Positions 8,901 through 15,757 of a stretch of 40,379 bases of DNA are shown one piece after another. Numbering within the stretch: position 1 is the first letter of the stretch; each line of letters starts with the position of its first letter. The stretch is taken from assembly GCA_035384565.1 (NCBI GenBank), contig DAOOIT010000030.1, forward strand, positions 30,727-71,105. The letters are read 5' to 3'. The notes under the pieces are model-generated. The model was not told the origin of the DNA. It ran no database searches and saw only the letters and a list, made by a program, of their open reading frames with translations. Position numbers and translations under genes: made by a program. This DNA is from Planctomycetota bacterium (GTDB lineage Bacteria > Planctomycetota > PUPC01 > DSUN01).

Positions 8901-9548
8901 CGGGACGTCCACATCCCGCGAACTCAGGACCTTCGCCTCGGCGCCGGGCGCAAGGAAGCGCAGCGAGAGCTTGAGCGCAAGAGGCTTGTCGCTGGCATTG
9001 CGCAGCGAGAGACCGACATCGTTTGACCCACGCTTCATGTCGAGCGGGGCATTGAGTTCGAGGGCGAAGGCGGCTGGCTTGGGGCGGAAGGAGAGAAGCC
9101 GGTCGAAGCGGCGGACATAGCTGTGATACCAGTAGCTCTTCCCCCCGCCGCCGGGGTGCTTGTAGCCGACGACGGCTTCGCCGGGCTTTGCGGCCTGGCG
9201 CTCGGCCTTACCATCGGGTGCCACGCGCTCGACCTGCATCGTGCCATCGGCGAAACGGACGCGCACCCGCGCCTTCGCATCGTCGTTGGGCAGGAGCATG
9301 CGCGGGATGGGGTTGGGCCACTCGACGACCTCGCCGCTGGCCGACACGGGGAGCACGGGCGTGCGGTCTGGTTCGGGCGTGGCCTTCTCCCACTCGGCGA
9401 GCAGGTCCTCCCAGTCGGCGATGGCGGCCAGAGATTCGCGGAAATACCAATCCTGCCGCACGATCTCCTGCGATGCGGCCAGCCGGGCAAGCGGCAGAGC
9501 GGCTGCGAAGGTCAGCAACCACAGGGGACGTATTGGGGCGCGATGCAC
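5994..9548 (-). CDS. HzsA-related multihaem propeller cytochrome with C-terminal NPCBM-like domain
   Basis: The 1184-residue protein has a signal peptide ending near 'LARLAASQ'. After a beta-rich N-terminal region comes a TolB/PD40-like propeller ('EVNVDGTGLRQVTF', 'FAVNPDGSGLTQLSH', 'LPDGRI'). Three c-type haem motifs follow: CIGCH at 751-755, CIQCH at 801-805 and CATCH at 926-930. The propeller plus haem order, and motifs such as 'SCAEPVPLVARPRPH' and 'WIDANAVYYDRYE', match the second HzsA-like gene at 21930. The family includes the anammox hydrazine synthase alpha subunit but is widespread in planctomycetes without known function. Residues from about 1055 resemble an NPCBM carbohydrate-binding module ('KGIGTHAPSEIVYKL'). 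Three in-frame 26-nt hairpin repeats lie inside the gene (6728, 7643 and 8895). A periplasmic redox or sugar-related role is inference. Confidence 0.82.
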   Translation of the reverse strand: MHRAPIRPLWLLTFAAALPLARLAASQEIVRQDWYFRESLAAIADWEDLLAEWEKATPEPDRTPVLPVSASGEVVEWPNPIPRMLLPNDDAKARVRVRFADGTMQVERVAPDGKAERQAAKPGEAVVGYKHPGGGGKSYWYHSYVRRFDRLLSFRPKPAAFALELNAPLDMKRGSNDVGLSLRNASDKPLALKLSLRFLAPGAEAKVLSSRDVDVPPTTTKAARLGVELPGAGGGLLLLTIAAGAEAYWLPLFTYVEPEGFEQASAERDARLLREVTFESLLFVKRKPYTSEQPFMDAHHCHNPPGGGIYRLSPVRPDGKVTPVVNSLGDGIYRDLCLHWDAKKLLFAFGNGVERAHAPVVPGQSYHIYEVNVDGTGLRQVTFGPKNDCEPFYLPDGRIGFTSDRSEHYVMCGSNIHAPNLFAVNPDGSGLTQLSHNVFNDFNPSILPDGRIIYDRWEYNERSVTSLHDLFTMRPDGSMVAPYYGNATIRPNVIMFPRAVPGSTKVTALFTGHHGQTHGPIGLLDVRKGADGDEPITILTPGVPTIGEKIQDSRRGWHSDPWPLSEDIYLCSYTPTVQPWLERSWALYVGDRGGKLALLYRDPAISCAEPVPLVARPRPHRLPPVESVGGAFAPRAAQSSAAQAESDATLVLMDAYEGLPGVPRGEAKFLRILEDVPRKGVHEGGVICTSGTPIYTVKRIFGTVPIEADGSAHFAVPADRNVYFEVLDARHREIQRMRSVVCLKPGERRTCIGCHEPRTAAPPNRLASATWREPSRPAPLPWGDKVFSFLRDVQPLLNAKCIQCHTHDRAANAVILTDDLTDQFTVGYQELLPYLSVANAMRWDHPDDVYPRPPYTYGSKVSRLTQILEAGHHNVKLRDDDWQRLFAWIDANAVYYDRYETPHWPNRSIFSGAQRKALDEVHARRCATCHGTAGGASAPRDTWWLSLNRRDPKLSRMLMAPLARAAGGWQRCRETVFANADDADYKAMLAALTSLRAALAERPREDLLSVQGTEAERQQVAFPPPPPPGPRKLPAPPEGEGVYLSDLPWEKASAGWTANKDGLPRRDKDAEDKPLRLGGGKAYRKGIGTHAPSEIVYKLDGAYARFLADVGGAEERGTVIFRVYADEKLVFESGVLHGMREVKAIDLPIAGVRVLRLVVADAGDGIIADMANWAGARLLRAAPR
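6728..6753. repeat. 26-nt coding hairpin repeat, copy 1
   Basis: The stem is GCGGGGC / GCCCCGC with loop GCGGAG. Read on the coding (minus) strand it gives AGGASAPRD, directly after the third haem motif. It differs from the head of the family by one base (TGCGGGCGG instead of TGTGGGCGG). Confidence 0.75.
7643..7668. repeat. 26-nt coding hairpin repeat, copy 2
   Basis: The stem is GCGGGGC / GCCCCGC with loop GCGAAG. On the coding strand it begins TGTGGGCGG and encodes VGGAFAPRA, in the same frame relative to the repeat as copies 1 and 4. Confidence 0.8.
8895..8920. repeat. 26-nt coding hairpin repeat, copy 3
   Basis: It begins TGTGGGCGG on the plus strand and ends CCGCG. The stem GCGGGA / TCCCGC differs from copies 1 and 2 by a compensating G-C to A-T pair. 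The gene is read from the other strand and gives SRDVDVPPT, the same frame as the reverse-oriented copy 5. Confidence 0.78.
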
Positions 9549-9560
9549 AGTGAGGGCCGC

Positions 9561-11090
9561 TCAAAGAGGCAGTCGGAGCTGAGTGCCCCGTGTTTGCGGG
9601 GCAAGCCCTGTCTCGTCAAGGACCGGCTGGGGCAGAGGCAACCGCTCTAGCGAGCGGGGTTCGACCTTGATGCACCCGGAGCCGTATGACTTGCCAACGA
9701 CCGAGAGATTGGCCACCGTGAGCGGATGGCTGAGGACCTGCCAGAGCTCCTCGGCGAACAGCAGGTCGCTGCGGCGCGGGTACACGCAGAGAAAACAGGT
9801 GAGGGGCACCACCCCGGCCAGGTTGCGGATGAAGCGGGCATTGCGCCGGCCGAGATAGGCGAACAGGAAAGGCGGGATCTCTCGCGTCTCCATTCGGTAC
9901 CAAGGCCAACGGGCTCGCATGATGGCACGCTGTGGCAGGCCGGCCTCCTCACCCTTGGCGAGGTATGCGCGAACCTGCGGGGGGAAGTCCTCCTTGTCCC
10001 TGCCGTCCGGGGCGAACAGGAGGGTCGGTTTGCCGGCAGCGGAGAGGCTGGCCATGAGTTCGGGCGTCACCTCGCTGCCGGGCACGTCGCGGGTCCTGCC
10101 GATGGCGGGCACCAGGAGACCGGCAGGCAAGCCCAAGTCGGCTGCCTCCTGCACGGTAAGGAAGAAGAACTCGTTCGCCCCGGTCACAATGCCCCGCATG
10201 ACGGTCGCGAAGTCACCCAGGACAGGCTGGCCGCAAGATGAGACTCGTGGCGGCCGGGAGAACCCTGTCCCCAGCGCTTCATCGAGGCGGCGCGGCATGT
10301 TGGTGAGCGTTGGGAATGCCTTGCCCGCCATGCCAGAGAGCACCCAATCTCTCAGGTCAGGGGTTCCCGGCTCAGAGCATCTCACCCACTCGAGCTCATC
10401 CTTTGGCCTGGTGTTCCTGATGAAGAAGATGATCGGGTTCGTGTCCACGCCGGGGAACGGTGATGCGGCGGGCGCGAACGTGACGACGGCATCAATGCGA
10501 TAGCGAGACGCGACCCATCGCCACAGGTCATCTGCAAAGACGCCCTCACAAGTGTCGGCCGGCAGAATGAAGGCCAAGCGGCCGTCGGGCGCCAGAAGCT
10601 GGAGGGCGCGCAGCAGGAAATAGATGTGCAAACCCGCCCTGCCATCCAGCGGGTGCCCGATCAGCGAACCCCCAAACCACCTGACCCATGCCTTCATGCT
10701 CGGTGACAGGCGATGGTGGCGGATGTACGGCGGATTCGCCACAACGGCGGCCAGAGGGTGAGGAGGCGGATCCAGCAGGAAGTCTGCCACACGCACCCTC
10801 GCGAGATCCGTTTCGGAGAGCCCTGCCTCACGGGCTTGCGCGAGAGTGACCGGGTCCACTTCGGTTCCTGACAGGCCGACGCGAATGCCCAACGAACGCG
10901 CCACGGTCGTGGCTGCCCGGAAAAACGCGCCGGCTCCCACGGCGGGGTCGAAGACCTCGGTCGCTCCGCCGCGCAGGACGTAGGCAACCATCGCCTCCGC
11001 CACCCACTGGGGAGTCCAGAACTGCCCCCTTACGCGCAACGCCTCTCTCTGATGACCTGCCCGCGGCAACACTTGGCTAACGGAGGCCAT
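9561..11090 (-). CDS. Adenine-specific N6 DNA methyltransferase of a restriction-modification system
   Basis: The 509-residue enzyme would transfer methyl groups from S-adenosylmethionine to adenine in the host's recognition sites. Motif I is seen as 'FDPAVGAGAF' (about 47-56) and the catalytic motif IV as NPPY at 119-122, the form typical of N6-adenine methylases of the Eco57I/TaqI type. The remaining 380 residues, including 'RARWPWYRMETREIPPFLF' and 'YGSGCIKVEPRSLERLPLP', look like the target-recognition half. The gene starts 3 nt after the stop of the putative endonuclease, so the two are translated as a pair. A small hairpin (9584-9603) lies within the last codons. The HzsA-like gene begins 12 nt downstream on the same strand. 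The recognition sequence cannot be read from the gene. Confidence 0.88.
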   Translation of the reverse strand: MASVSQVLPRAGHQREALRVRGQFWTPQWVAEAMVAYVLRGGATEVFDPAVGAGAFFRAATTVARSLGIRVGLSGTEVDPVTLAQAREAGLSETDLARVRVADFLLDPPPHPLAAVVANPPYIRHHRLSPSMKAWVRWFGGSLIGHPLDGRAGLHIYFLLRALQLLAPDGRLAFILPADTCEGVFADDLWRWVASRYRIDAVVTFAPAASPFPGVDTNPIIFFIRNTRPKDELEWVRCSEPGTPDLRDWVLSGMAGKAFPTLTNMPRRLDEALGTGFSRPPRVSSCGQPVLGDFATVMRGIVTGANEFFFLTVQEAADLGLPAGLLVPAIGRTRDVPGSEVTPELMASLSAAGKPTLLFAPDGRDKEDFPPQVRAYLAKGEEAGLPQRAIMRARWPWYRMETREIPPFLFAYLGRRNARFIRNLAGVVPLTCFLCVYPRRSDLLFAEELWQVLSHPLTVANLSVVGKSYGSGCIKVEPRSLERLPLPQPVLDETGLAPQTRGTQLRLPL

Positions 11091-11093
11091 TGG

Positions 11094-12065
11094 TCACCCC
11101 TGCTTGCGCATGGCGGCCTCTTCCAGAGCCGCCATCGCCTCAGGCCGCAGAGCGAGACGCCCGCCCTCGAAGCGCACATAGGGCAGGATGTGCCCGTTCT
11201 TGTCCTCGATGTGGGCGGCGGCCAATCGCGGTTCCTCTTCACAATCGCCCAGCAGATATGCGTAGTGATAGTAGAAGCTGTAGATGACCTTCCTGGTGGT
11301 CGCTCCACCCGGTGCCTGGAAGACCTGTTCGCGCGCCTGAATGAGTCCGTCGCGTATCAACTCCTCTGCCTTGTCCAGGGCAAGACCGAACGCCGCAACG
11401 TAGAAGACGTGCCAGACGTGCAGCGGCACCTTGCGTTGCACCTGCCAGAGGCGCAGCGGCGCCCTGTCTTCATCCTTGATGATGATCGTGGGCACCACCG
11501 CCGCCTTGGGCAGCCCCAGCTTGCCCCCAAGCCTCTTCACAGGTCTGAGCGGGCGCCCGTAGTCGGGCATAGCCTTGGCCCGCCACAGACTGTTCTCACA
11601 CTCGACGGCGAGGATGGCCTCCGAGAGAAGGAACGCCATCCTCTCATCATCCTCAGGAGTGAAGGGCAACTCAGGCTCGCCCCCGATCTCCTTCACCACG
11701 CTCCGTACCCGTTCAGCGCGCGCTTCTGTGAAGATCAGGATATCTGGTCGCTTCAAGTCGCGTAATCCCGCCCTGTCCAAGCGCTCAAAGTAGAGTTCGA
11801 ACTCCCGTACGTCGCGGTCGGGCGCGACCGCGCTCAGCCCGTACGGCAACGCAAAGTACGAGCCGGTGGCGTTGACGGCTTGCACGATCCGTTCTTCGCT
11901 CCACACCCCTTGCGACCATCCCATCAGGAAGTCGCTTCCACGAAGGCGCCGGGGATTCAGCAGAAAGTCAGCCCACGGCACTCCGGCTATGCCTCTCAGC
12001 TCGATCTCAGCCTCGACCCGAGACACCATCAGTGCGCGCTCAAAGGGATGCCACTGGGTGCTCAT
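11094..12065 (-). CDS. Probable type II restriction endonuclease (AccI-like candidate)
   Basis: The 323-residue protein lies immediately upstream of the adenine methylase with a 3-nt gap, the position expected of the cognate nuclease. A PD-(D/E)xK-like core can be proposed from 'KRPDILIF' (Asp108) and 'AVECENSLWRAK' (Glu155/Glu157, Lys164), with a beta-strand context typical of such cores. The length and the 'VECENSLW...MPDYG' block remind me of AccI-type endonucleases, but this is recollection and not a search result. ATG 12065 is preceded by AAGGAA. A counted 60-base sample inside the gene (11341-11400) is 60% G+C against 77% at 28381-28440, which fits acquisition by transfer. The alternative is a different endonuclease family. 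Confidence 0.68.
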   Translation of the reverse strand: MSTQWHPFERALMVSRVEAEIELRGIAGVPWADFLLNPRRLRGSDFLMGWSQGVWSEERIVQAVNATGSYFALPYGLSAVAPDRDVREFELYFERLDRAGLRDLKRPDILIFTEARAERVRSVVKEIGGEPELPFTPEDDERMAFLLSEAILAVECENSLWRAKAMPDYGRPLRPVKRLGGKLGLPKAAVVPTIIIKDEDRAPLRLWQVQRKVPLHVWHVFYVAAFGLALDKAEELIRDGLIQAREQVFQAPGGATTRKVIYSFYYHYAYLLGDCEEEPRLAAAHIEDKNGHILPYVRFEGGRLALRPEAMAALEEAAMRKQG

Positions 12066-12092
12066 CAGTTCCTTTCCACCGTGCCCGGCTGC

Positions 12093-12848
12093 TCAGGCCG
12101 GTCGCTCGGCGATGGTTGGCTCGGCGACGCGGCCTTCGATGAACTGGCGGACGATGGGGTTCTGGGAGGTGCGTATCTGGTCGGGGGTGCCGATCTCGAT
12201 GATCTTGCCGCCGGAGAGCATGCCGATGCGGTCCGCGATCCGATAGGCGCTGGCCATGTCGTGGGTGACGACCATGGCGGTGATCTGGAGCTTCTGGCGG
12301 AGCTCGATGATGAGGTCGTTCACCACGCTGGCCATGATGGGGTCGAGGCCGGCCGTGGGCTCGTCGTAGAGGATGATCTGCGGGTCGCGCACGATGGCGC
12401 GGGCCACGGCCGCCCGCTTCTTCATGCCGCCGCTGCACTCGGCGGGGAACAGGTGGCCGGCGTTCTGGAGGCCCATGAGCGTGAGCTTCTCCATCACCTT
12501 GTCCTGGATCTGCCGCTTCGACAGGTTGGTGCGCTCGCGGAGGGGGAGGGCGACGTTTTCGGCCACGGTGAGCCAGTTGAGCAGGGCGCAGCCCTGGAAG
12601 ACCATGCCGAACTTGTCGCGCACGGCGATGAGCTCGTGGTTGCTCAGCCCCGTGATGTCCACCCCCTCGACTATCACGCGGCCGCGGTCGGGCTTCATCA
12701 GGCCCATGATGTGCTTGAAGGTCACCGTCTTGCCGATGCCGTTGCGGCCGATGATCACGAAGGTCTCGCCCCGCTCGACGCGCAGGCTGAAGCCGTTGAG
12801 CACCTGCTTCGGGCCGAAAGCCTTGTAGACGTCCACCAGTTCTATCAT
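12093..12848 (-). CDS. mlaF: MlaF-like ABC transporter ATPase for lipid transport
   Basis: The 251-residue ATPase would power movement of phospholipids between the membranes with MlaE. Walker A reads GRNGIGKT; the GIGKT form is also found in MlaF. The Q-loop is 'MVFQGCALLNWLTVAENV', the signature 'ECSGGMKKR', Walker B 'IILYDEPTAGLDP' and the H-loop 'VVTHDM'. It starts 4 nt after the mlaE stop, so the two are co-translated. The usual third component, an MCE-domain MlaD, is not next to them in this window. The restriction-modification pair begins 27 nt downstream on the same strand. Confidence 0.92.
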   Translation of the reverse strand: MIELVDVYKAFGPKQVLNGFSLRVERGETFVIIGRNGIGKTVTFKHIMGLMKPDRGRVIVEGVDITGLSNHELIAVRDKFGMVFQGCALLNWLTVAENVALPLRERTNLSKRQIQDKVMEKLTLMGLQNAGHLFPAECSGGMKKRAAVARAIVRDPQIILYDEPTAGLDPIMASVVNDLIIELRQKLQITAMVVTHDMASAYRIADRIGMLSGGKIIEIGTPDQIRTSQNPIVRQFIEGRVAEPTIAERPA

Positions 12849-12852
12849 CGGT

Positions 12853-13743
12853 CTAGTAGAACTCTCTCACGATGCTCGTGATGAGGTAGTTGAAGATGAT
12901 GATCAGGATGAACGAGGCGACCACCGAGTCCTTGGTCGCCTTGCCCACGCCTTCGGCGCTCGACTGTGCGCGCAGCCCGCGCCCGCAGCCCACGAGCGCG
13001 ATCAGGATGCCGAAGACCATGGCCTTGAGCACGCTGCTGTTGAGGTCGGTGAGCACCAGCACGTTCTCCGCCTCGGCGAAGTAGGAGTGGTACGTCACCC
13101 CCACCTGGTAGTAGGCCACCACGGCGCCGCCCAGCACCCCGATCAGGTCGGCGAACACCGTGAGCACGGGGGCCATGACGAACATGGCCACGATCCGCGG
13201 CATGACGAGGAACCGCACGGGGTCTATGGACATCGCTTCGAGGGCGTCAATCTCCTCGGAGACGCGCATGGTGCCCAGTTCGGCGGCCATGGAGGAGCCC
13301 ACGCGGCCGGCCAGGATGAGGGCGGCCATGATGGGGCCCATCTCGCGGGTCATCGAGGCGGCCACGATGGCCCCGATCTTGGAGGCGATGCCGTAGGGGC
13401 GGATGGTGAGGCCGGCCTGGAGCGCGAGCACGGCGCCCGCGAAGATCGCCACGAGCACCACCACGGGGAAGCTCATCACGCCGCACAGGAACATCTGGCG
13501 CAGGATCTCGCGCCCCTTGCGCGGGATGCTGCGGGCCCAGGCCACGCTGCGGAGGAACAACAGCGTGTCGTGCCCCACCGCCTCGGTGATCGAGAGCACG
13601 CCGGCGCCCAGGCGCTCGAGCGCGCCGCGCTGCCCCTCCATGCCCGCCGACCACACGGTCGAGAACGCGGCGCCCACGCTCTCCATGATCCCCCGGCGGA
13701 GCCGTTGAGGCGATACGGGCGGGCGTTGACCGCTATCAGCCAT
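12853..13743 (-). CDS. mlaE: MlaE-like permease of the lipid-transport ABC system
   Basis: The product is a 296-residue integral membrane protein. The family signature is clear: 'MTREMGPIMAALILAGRVGSSMAAELGTM' in part, followed by 'SEEIDALEAMSIDP'. About five hydrophobic segments lie between residues 90 and 290. The first 50 residues are hydrophilic; an internal Met at residue 20 (GIMESVG) is a possible alternative start. The partner ATPase follows directly. The likely role is maintenance of outer-membrane lipid asymmetry or another intermembrane lipid flux. No promoter could be picked out upstream (13744-13859). Confidence 0.92.
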   Translation of the reverse strand: MADSGQRPPVSPQRLRRGIMESVGAAFSTVWSAGMEGQRGALERLGAGVLSITEAVGHDTLLFLRSVAWARSIPRKGREILRQMFLCGVMSFPVVVLVAIFAGAVLALQAGLTIRPYGIASKIGAIVAASMTREMGPIMAALILAGRVGSSMAAELGTMRVSEEIDALEAMSIDPVRFLVMPRIVAMFVMAPVLTVFADLIGVLGGAVVAYYQVGVTYHSYFAEAENVLVLTDLNSSVLKAMVFGILIALVGCGRGLRAQSSAEGVGKATKDSVVASFILIIIFNYLITSIVREFY

Positions 13744-13859
13744 AGGGACTCCCCGACAAGAGACAGCCCGGCCAGGCGGGCCGCCGCCGTGGGCATCCGT
13801 CGGCCGCGGCCTGCTCTCGCCTCATCACCGGGACAATCCTAGCAGGAAACGCGTTCGAG

Positions 13860-15170
13860 TCAAGTCGCGCGGCGCGGGTTCGATGCGGGGGCCTCGGGCG
13901 CCTCGTCGGCGATCTTGAAGACGCAGAACTTGCCGCACATCGAGCAGGTCTCGTCGTCGGCGGGCTTGGCCCCGTTGCGCAGCGCGCGGGCGAGGCGCGG
14001 GTCGAGGCACAGCTCGAGCTGGCCCTTCCAGTCGCGGCGCCGGCGGCGGGCCGACATCTCGCGGTCGCGCTCCATCGCGCCGGGGATGCCCTTGGCGATG
14101 TCGGCGGCGTGCGCGGCGATGCGCGCGGCGATCACGCCCTGGCGCACCTGGTCGGCGTTGGGCAGGCCCAGGTGCTCGGCGGGGGTGACGTAGCACAGGA
14201 AATCGGCCCCCGCGGCGGCCGCAATCGCGCCGCCGATGGCCGAGGTGATGTGGTCGTAGCCCGGGGCGATATCGGTGACGAGTGGCCCGAGCACATAGAA
14301 GGGCGCGCCCTTGCACAGGTCCTTCTGGAGGCGCACCTGGGCTTCGATCTGGTGCAGCGGCACGTGGCCCGGCCCCTCGATCATCACCTGCACGCCGGCC
14401 GCGCGGGCGCGGTCGGCCAGCTCGGCCAGCACCATCAGCTCGTGCACCTGGGCGGCGTCGAAGGCGTCGGCGATGGCGCCCGGGCGCATGCCGTCGCCCA
14501 GGCTCAGCGTCACGTCGTGCTCCTGCGCGACGGCGATCACCTCGTCGAAGCGCTCGAAGAGGGGATTCTCCTGCCGGTGCGCCAGCATCCAGTGGGCGAG
14601 GATGGTGCCGCCGCGCGACACCATGCCGCACAGGCGCTCGCTGCGTTGGAGCGTCGCCACCACCTCGCGGGTCACGCCGCAATGCACCGTCACGAAGTCC
14701 ACCCCCTGCCGGGCGTGGGCGCGCACGGTGGCGAGAATGCCGTCGGCCGTCATCGCGCGGATCGAGCCCTCGCCCTGCACGGCCTGGACAGCCGCGTCGT
14801 AGATCGGCACGGTGCCGACGGGCACGGCGGCGCGGTCGAGCACGGCCTGGCGGATGGCCACCAGGTCGCCGCCCGTGCTGAGGTCCATGACCATGTCGGC
14901 GCCCGCCTCCTCAGCGGCGGCCAGCTTGTCGAGCTCCTTGGCGGGGTCGGGGTAATCGGCGGAGGTGCCGATATTGGCGTTGACCTTTGTGCGCAGGCCC
15001 AGGCCCACAGGGCAGGGCACCCGGCGGTGGCGGCCGTGGTTGGCGGGCAGCGCCGCCTTGCCTTCGGCCACGAGCTGGCGGAGGCGATCGGGCTCCATCC
15101 GGTCGGCGGCGGCAGCTTGTCGCATCTCATCGGTGATCTTGCCCGCGCGGGCAAGCTGAAGCTGGGTCAT
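13860..15170 (-). CDS. thiC: Phosphomethylpyrimidine synthase ThiC, short form
   Basis: This 436-residue radical-SAM enzyme converts aminoimidazole ribotide to the thiamine pyrimidine (HMP-P). Diagnostic blocks are 'VNANIGTS', 'GADMVMDLSTGGD', 'SLGDGMRPGAI', 'MIEGPGHVPLHQI' and 'DIAPGYDHITSAIGG'. The C-terminal cluster motif CSMCGKFC starts at Cys409 and is spaced CX2CX3C, one residue tighter than the CX2CX4C of E. coli ThiC; I believe this is usual in short-form enzymes. The frame is open 78 nt further upstream, but ATG 15170 matches the family N-terminus and has AGGAG upstream. No other thiamine gene is adjacent. The leader contains an 8-bp hairpin touching the start codon instead of a recognisable TPP riboswitch. 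Confidence 0.95.
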   Translation of the reverse strand: MTQLQLARAGKITDEMRQAAAADRMEPDRLRQLVAEGKAALPANHGRHRRVPCPVGLGLRTKVNANIGTSADYPDPAKELDKLAAAEEAGADMVMDLSTGGDLVAIRQAVLDRAAVPVGTVPIYDAAVQAVQGEGSIRAMTADGILATVRAHARQGVDFVTVHCGVTREVVATLQRSERLCGMVSRGGTILAHWMLAHRQENPLFERFDEVIAVAQEHDVTLSLGDGMRPGAIADAFDAAQVHELMVLAELADRARAAGVQVMIEGPGHVPLHQIEAQVRLQKDLCKGAPFYVLGPLVTDIAPGYDHITSAIGGAIAAAAGADFLCYVTPAEHLGLPNADQVRQGVIAARIAAHAADIAKGIPGAMERDREMSARRRRRDWKGQLELCLDPRLARALRNGAKPADDETCSMCGKFCVFKIADEAPEAPASNPRRAT

Positions 15171-15204
15171 AGGCGGCGCTCTCCTGATAGGTTCAACGCC
15201 GCCT
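15171..15204 (-). promoter_or_regulatory. Hairpin in the thiC leader with the ribosome site in its loop
   Basis: Perfect 8-bp arms AGGCGGCG (15204-15197, read on the minus strand) and CGCCGCCT (15178-15171) enclose an 18-nt loop that contains AGGAG. The distal arm ends at the base just before the ATG. The structure is visible. A regulatory role is inference. A TAGAAT at 15210-15205 could be the -10 of the promoter, in which case transcription might start inside the first arm and remove the hairpin. Confidence 0.5.
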
Positions 15205-15644
15205 ATTCTACCAGATTGGCGGGCAAAGGGAAACGGCCGCCCGAACACGGGCCGGGTGCGGGCCGGGATTGCCGGCAGGGTTATTCTCTCTGGAGCCTGA
15301 AGGGCTCACATGGGATAGCCCAGGCGACGCCGTGATCTTCGCCCACATCATGTGTGCCAGCAGCCCGCGAACGCGGTCGCCCTGGGCTGCGGCTCAAACG
15401 CCCCCATTCGGGGGCTGAACCCCAGCTCCCGCAAGATGCGGGCGAAGATCAGGGCAACGCTCCGGGTTCCACGGGACTCACGGGTCCAGCCCTGAAAGGG
15501 CGAGATAGAGGCTTCCCGCCCTTTCAGGGCTACCGCAGGGGCGGTCTGGTTCCCAGGGCGTTGCCCTGGGCTATCCCATTTCGCTCCTTCGGAACTCCCG
15601 CAGCCGCCTGCGATTCCGGCCCGCATCCACACGGGCCCCTGCCG
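15205..15644. repeat. Composite palindromic intergenic region upstream of thiC and aroA
   Basis: No gene is seen. The region is filled with nested palindromes. The outermost pair is TGGGATAGCCCAGG (15311-15324) against its complement near 15565-15578. Inside, TGATCTTCGCCC (15333) faces GGGCGAAGATCA (near 15440). A perfect 15-bp stem, AGCCCTGAAAGGGCG at 15488-15502 with 15517-15531, has a 14-nt loop. CCCAGGGC-GTT-GCCCTGGG lies near 15552-15570. It looks like several repeat units of different families piled together. Confidence 0.7.
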
Positions 15645-15674
15645 TTGCGTCAGGAGCCCAAAAGCGGTAGAATC
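15645..15674 (+). promoter_or_regulatory. Possible sigma70-like promoter of the aroA cluster
   Basis: TTGCGT (15645-15650), an 18-nt spacer and TAGAAT (15669-15674) lie 83 nt before the GTG start of aroA. The first gene of the plus-strand cluster needs a promoter here because thiC diverges from it. Confidence 0.38.
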
Positions 15675-15757
15675 TGTGCTGTGCCGAGCCCAAGGAAAAT
15701 GGAGCGGCCGGCTGCGCATGACCGGTGGTCGAAGCGAGCCGTGTTTCGGAGGCGGCT

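Noticed and set aside
15171..15360. TPP riboswitch upstream of thiC
   Set aside because: The conserved CTGAGA and the other TPP core strings are absent on the minus strand.
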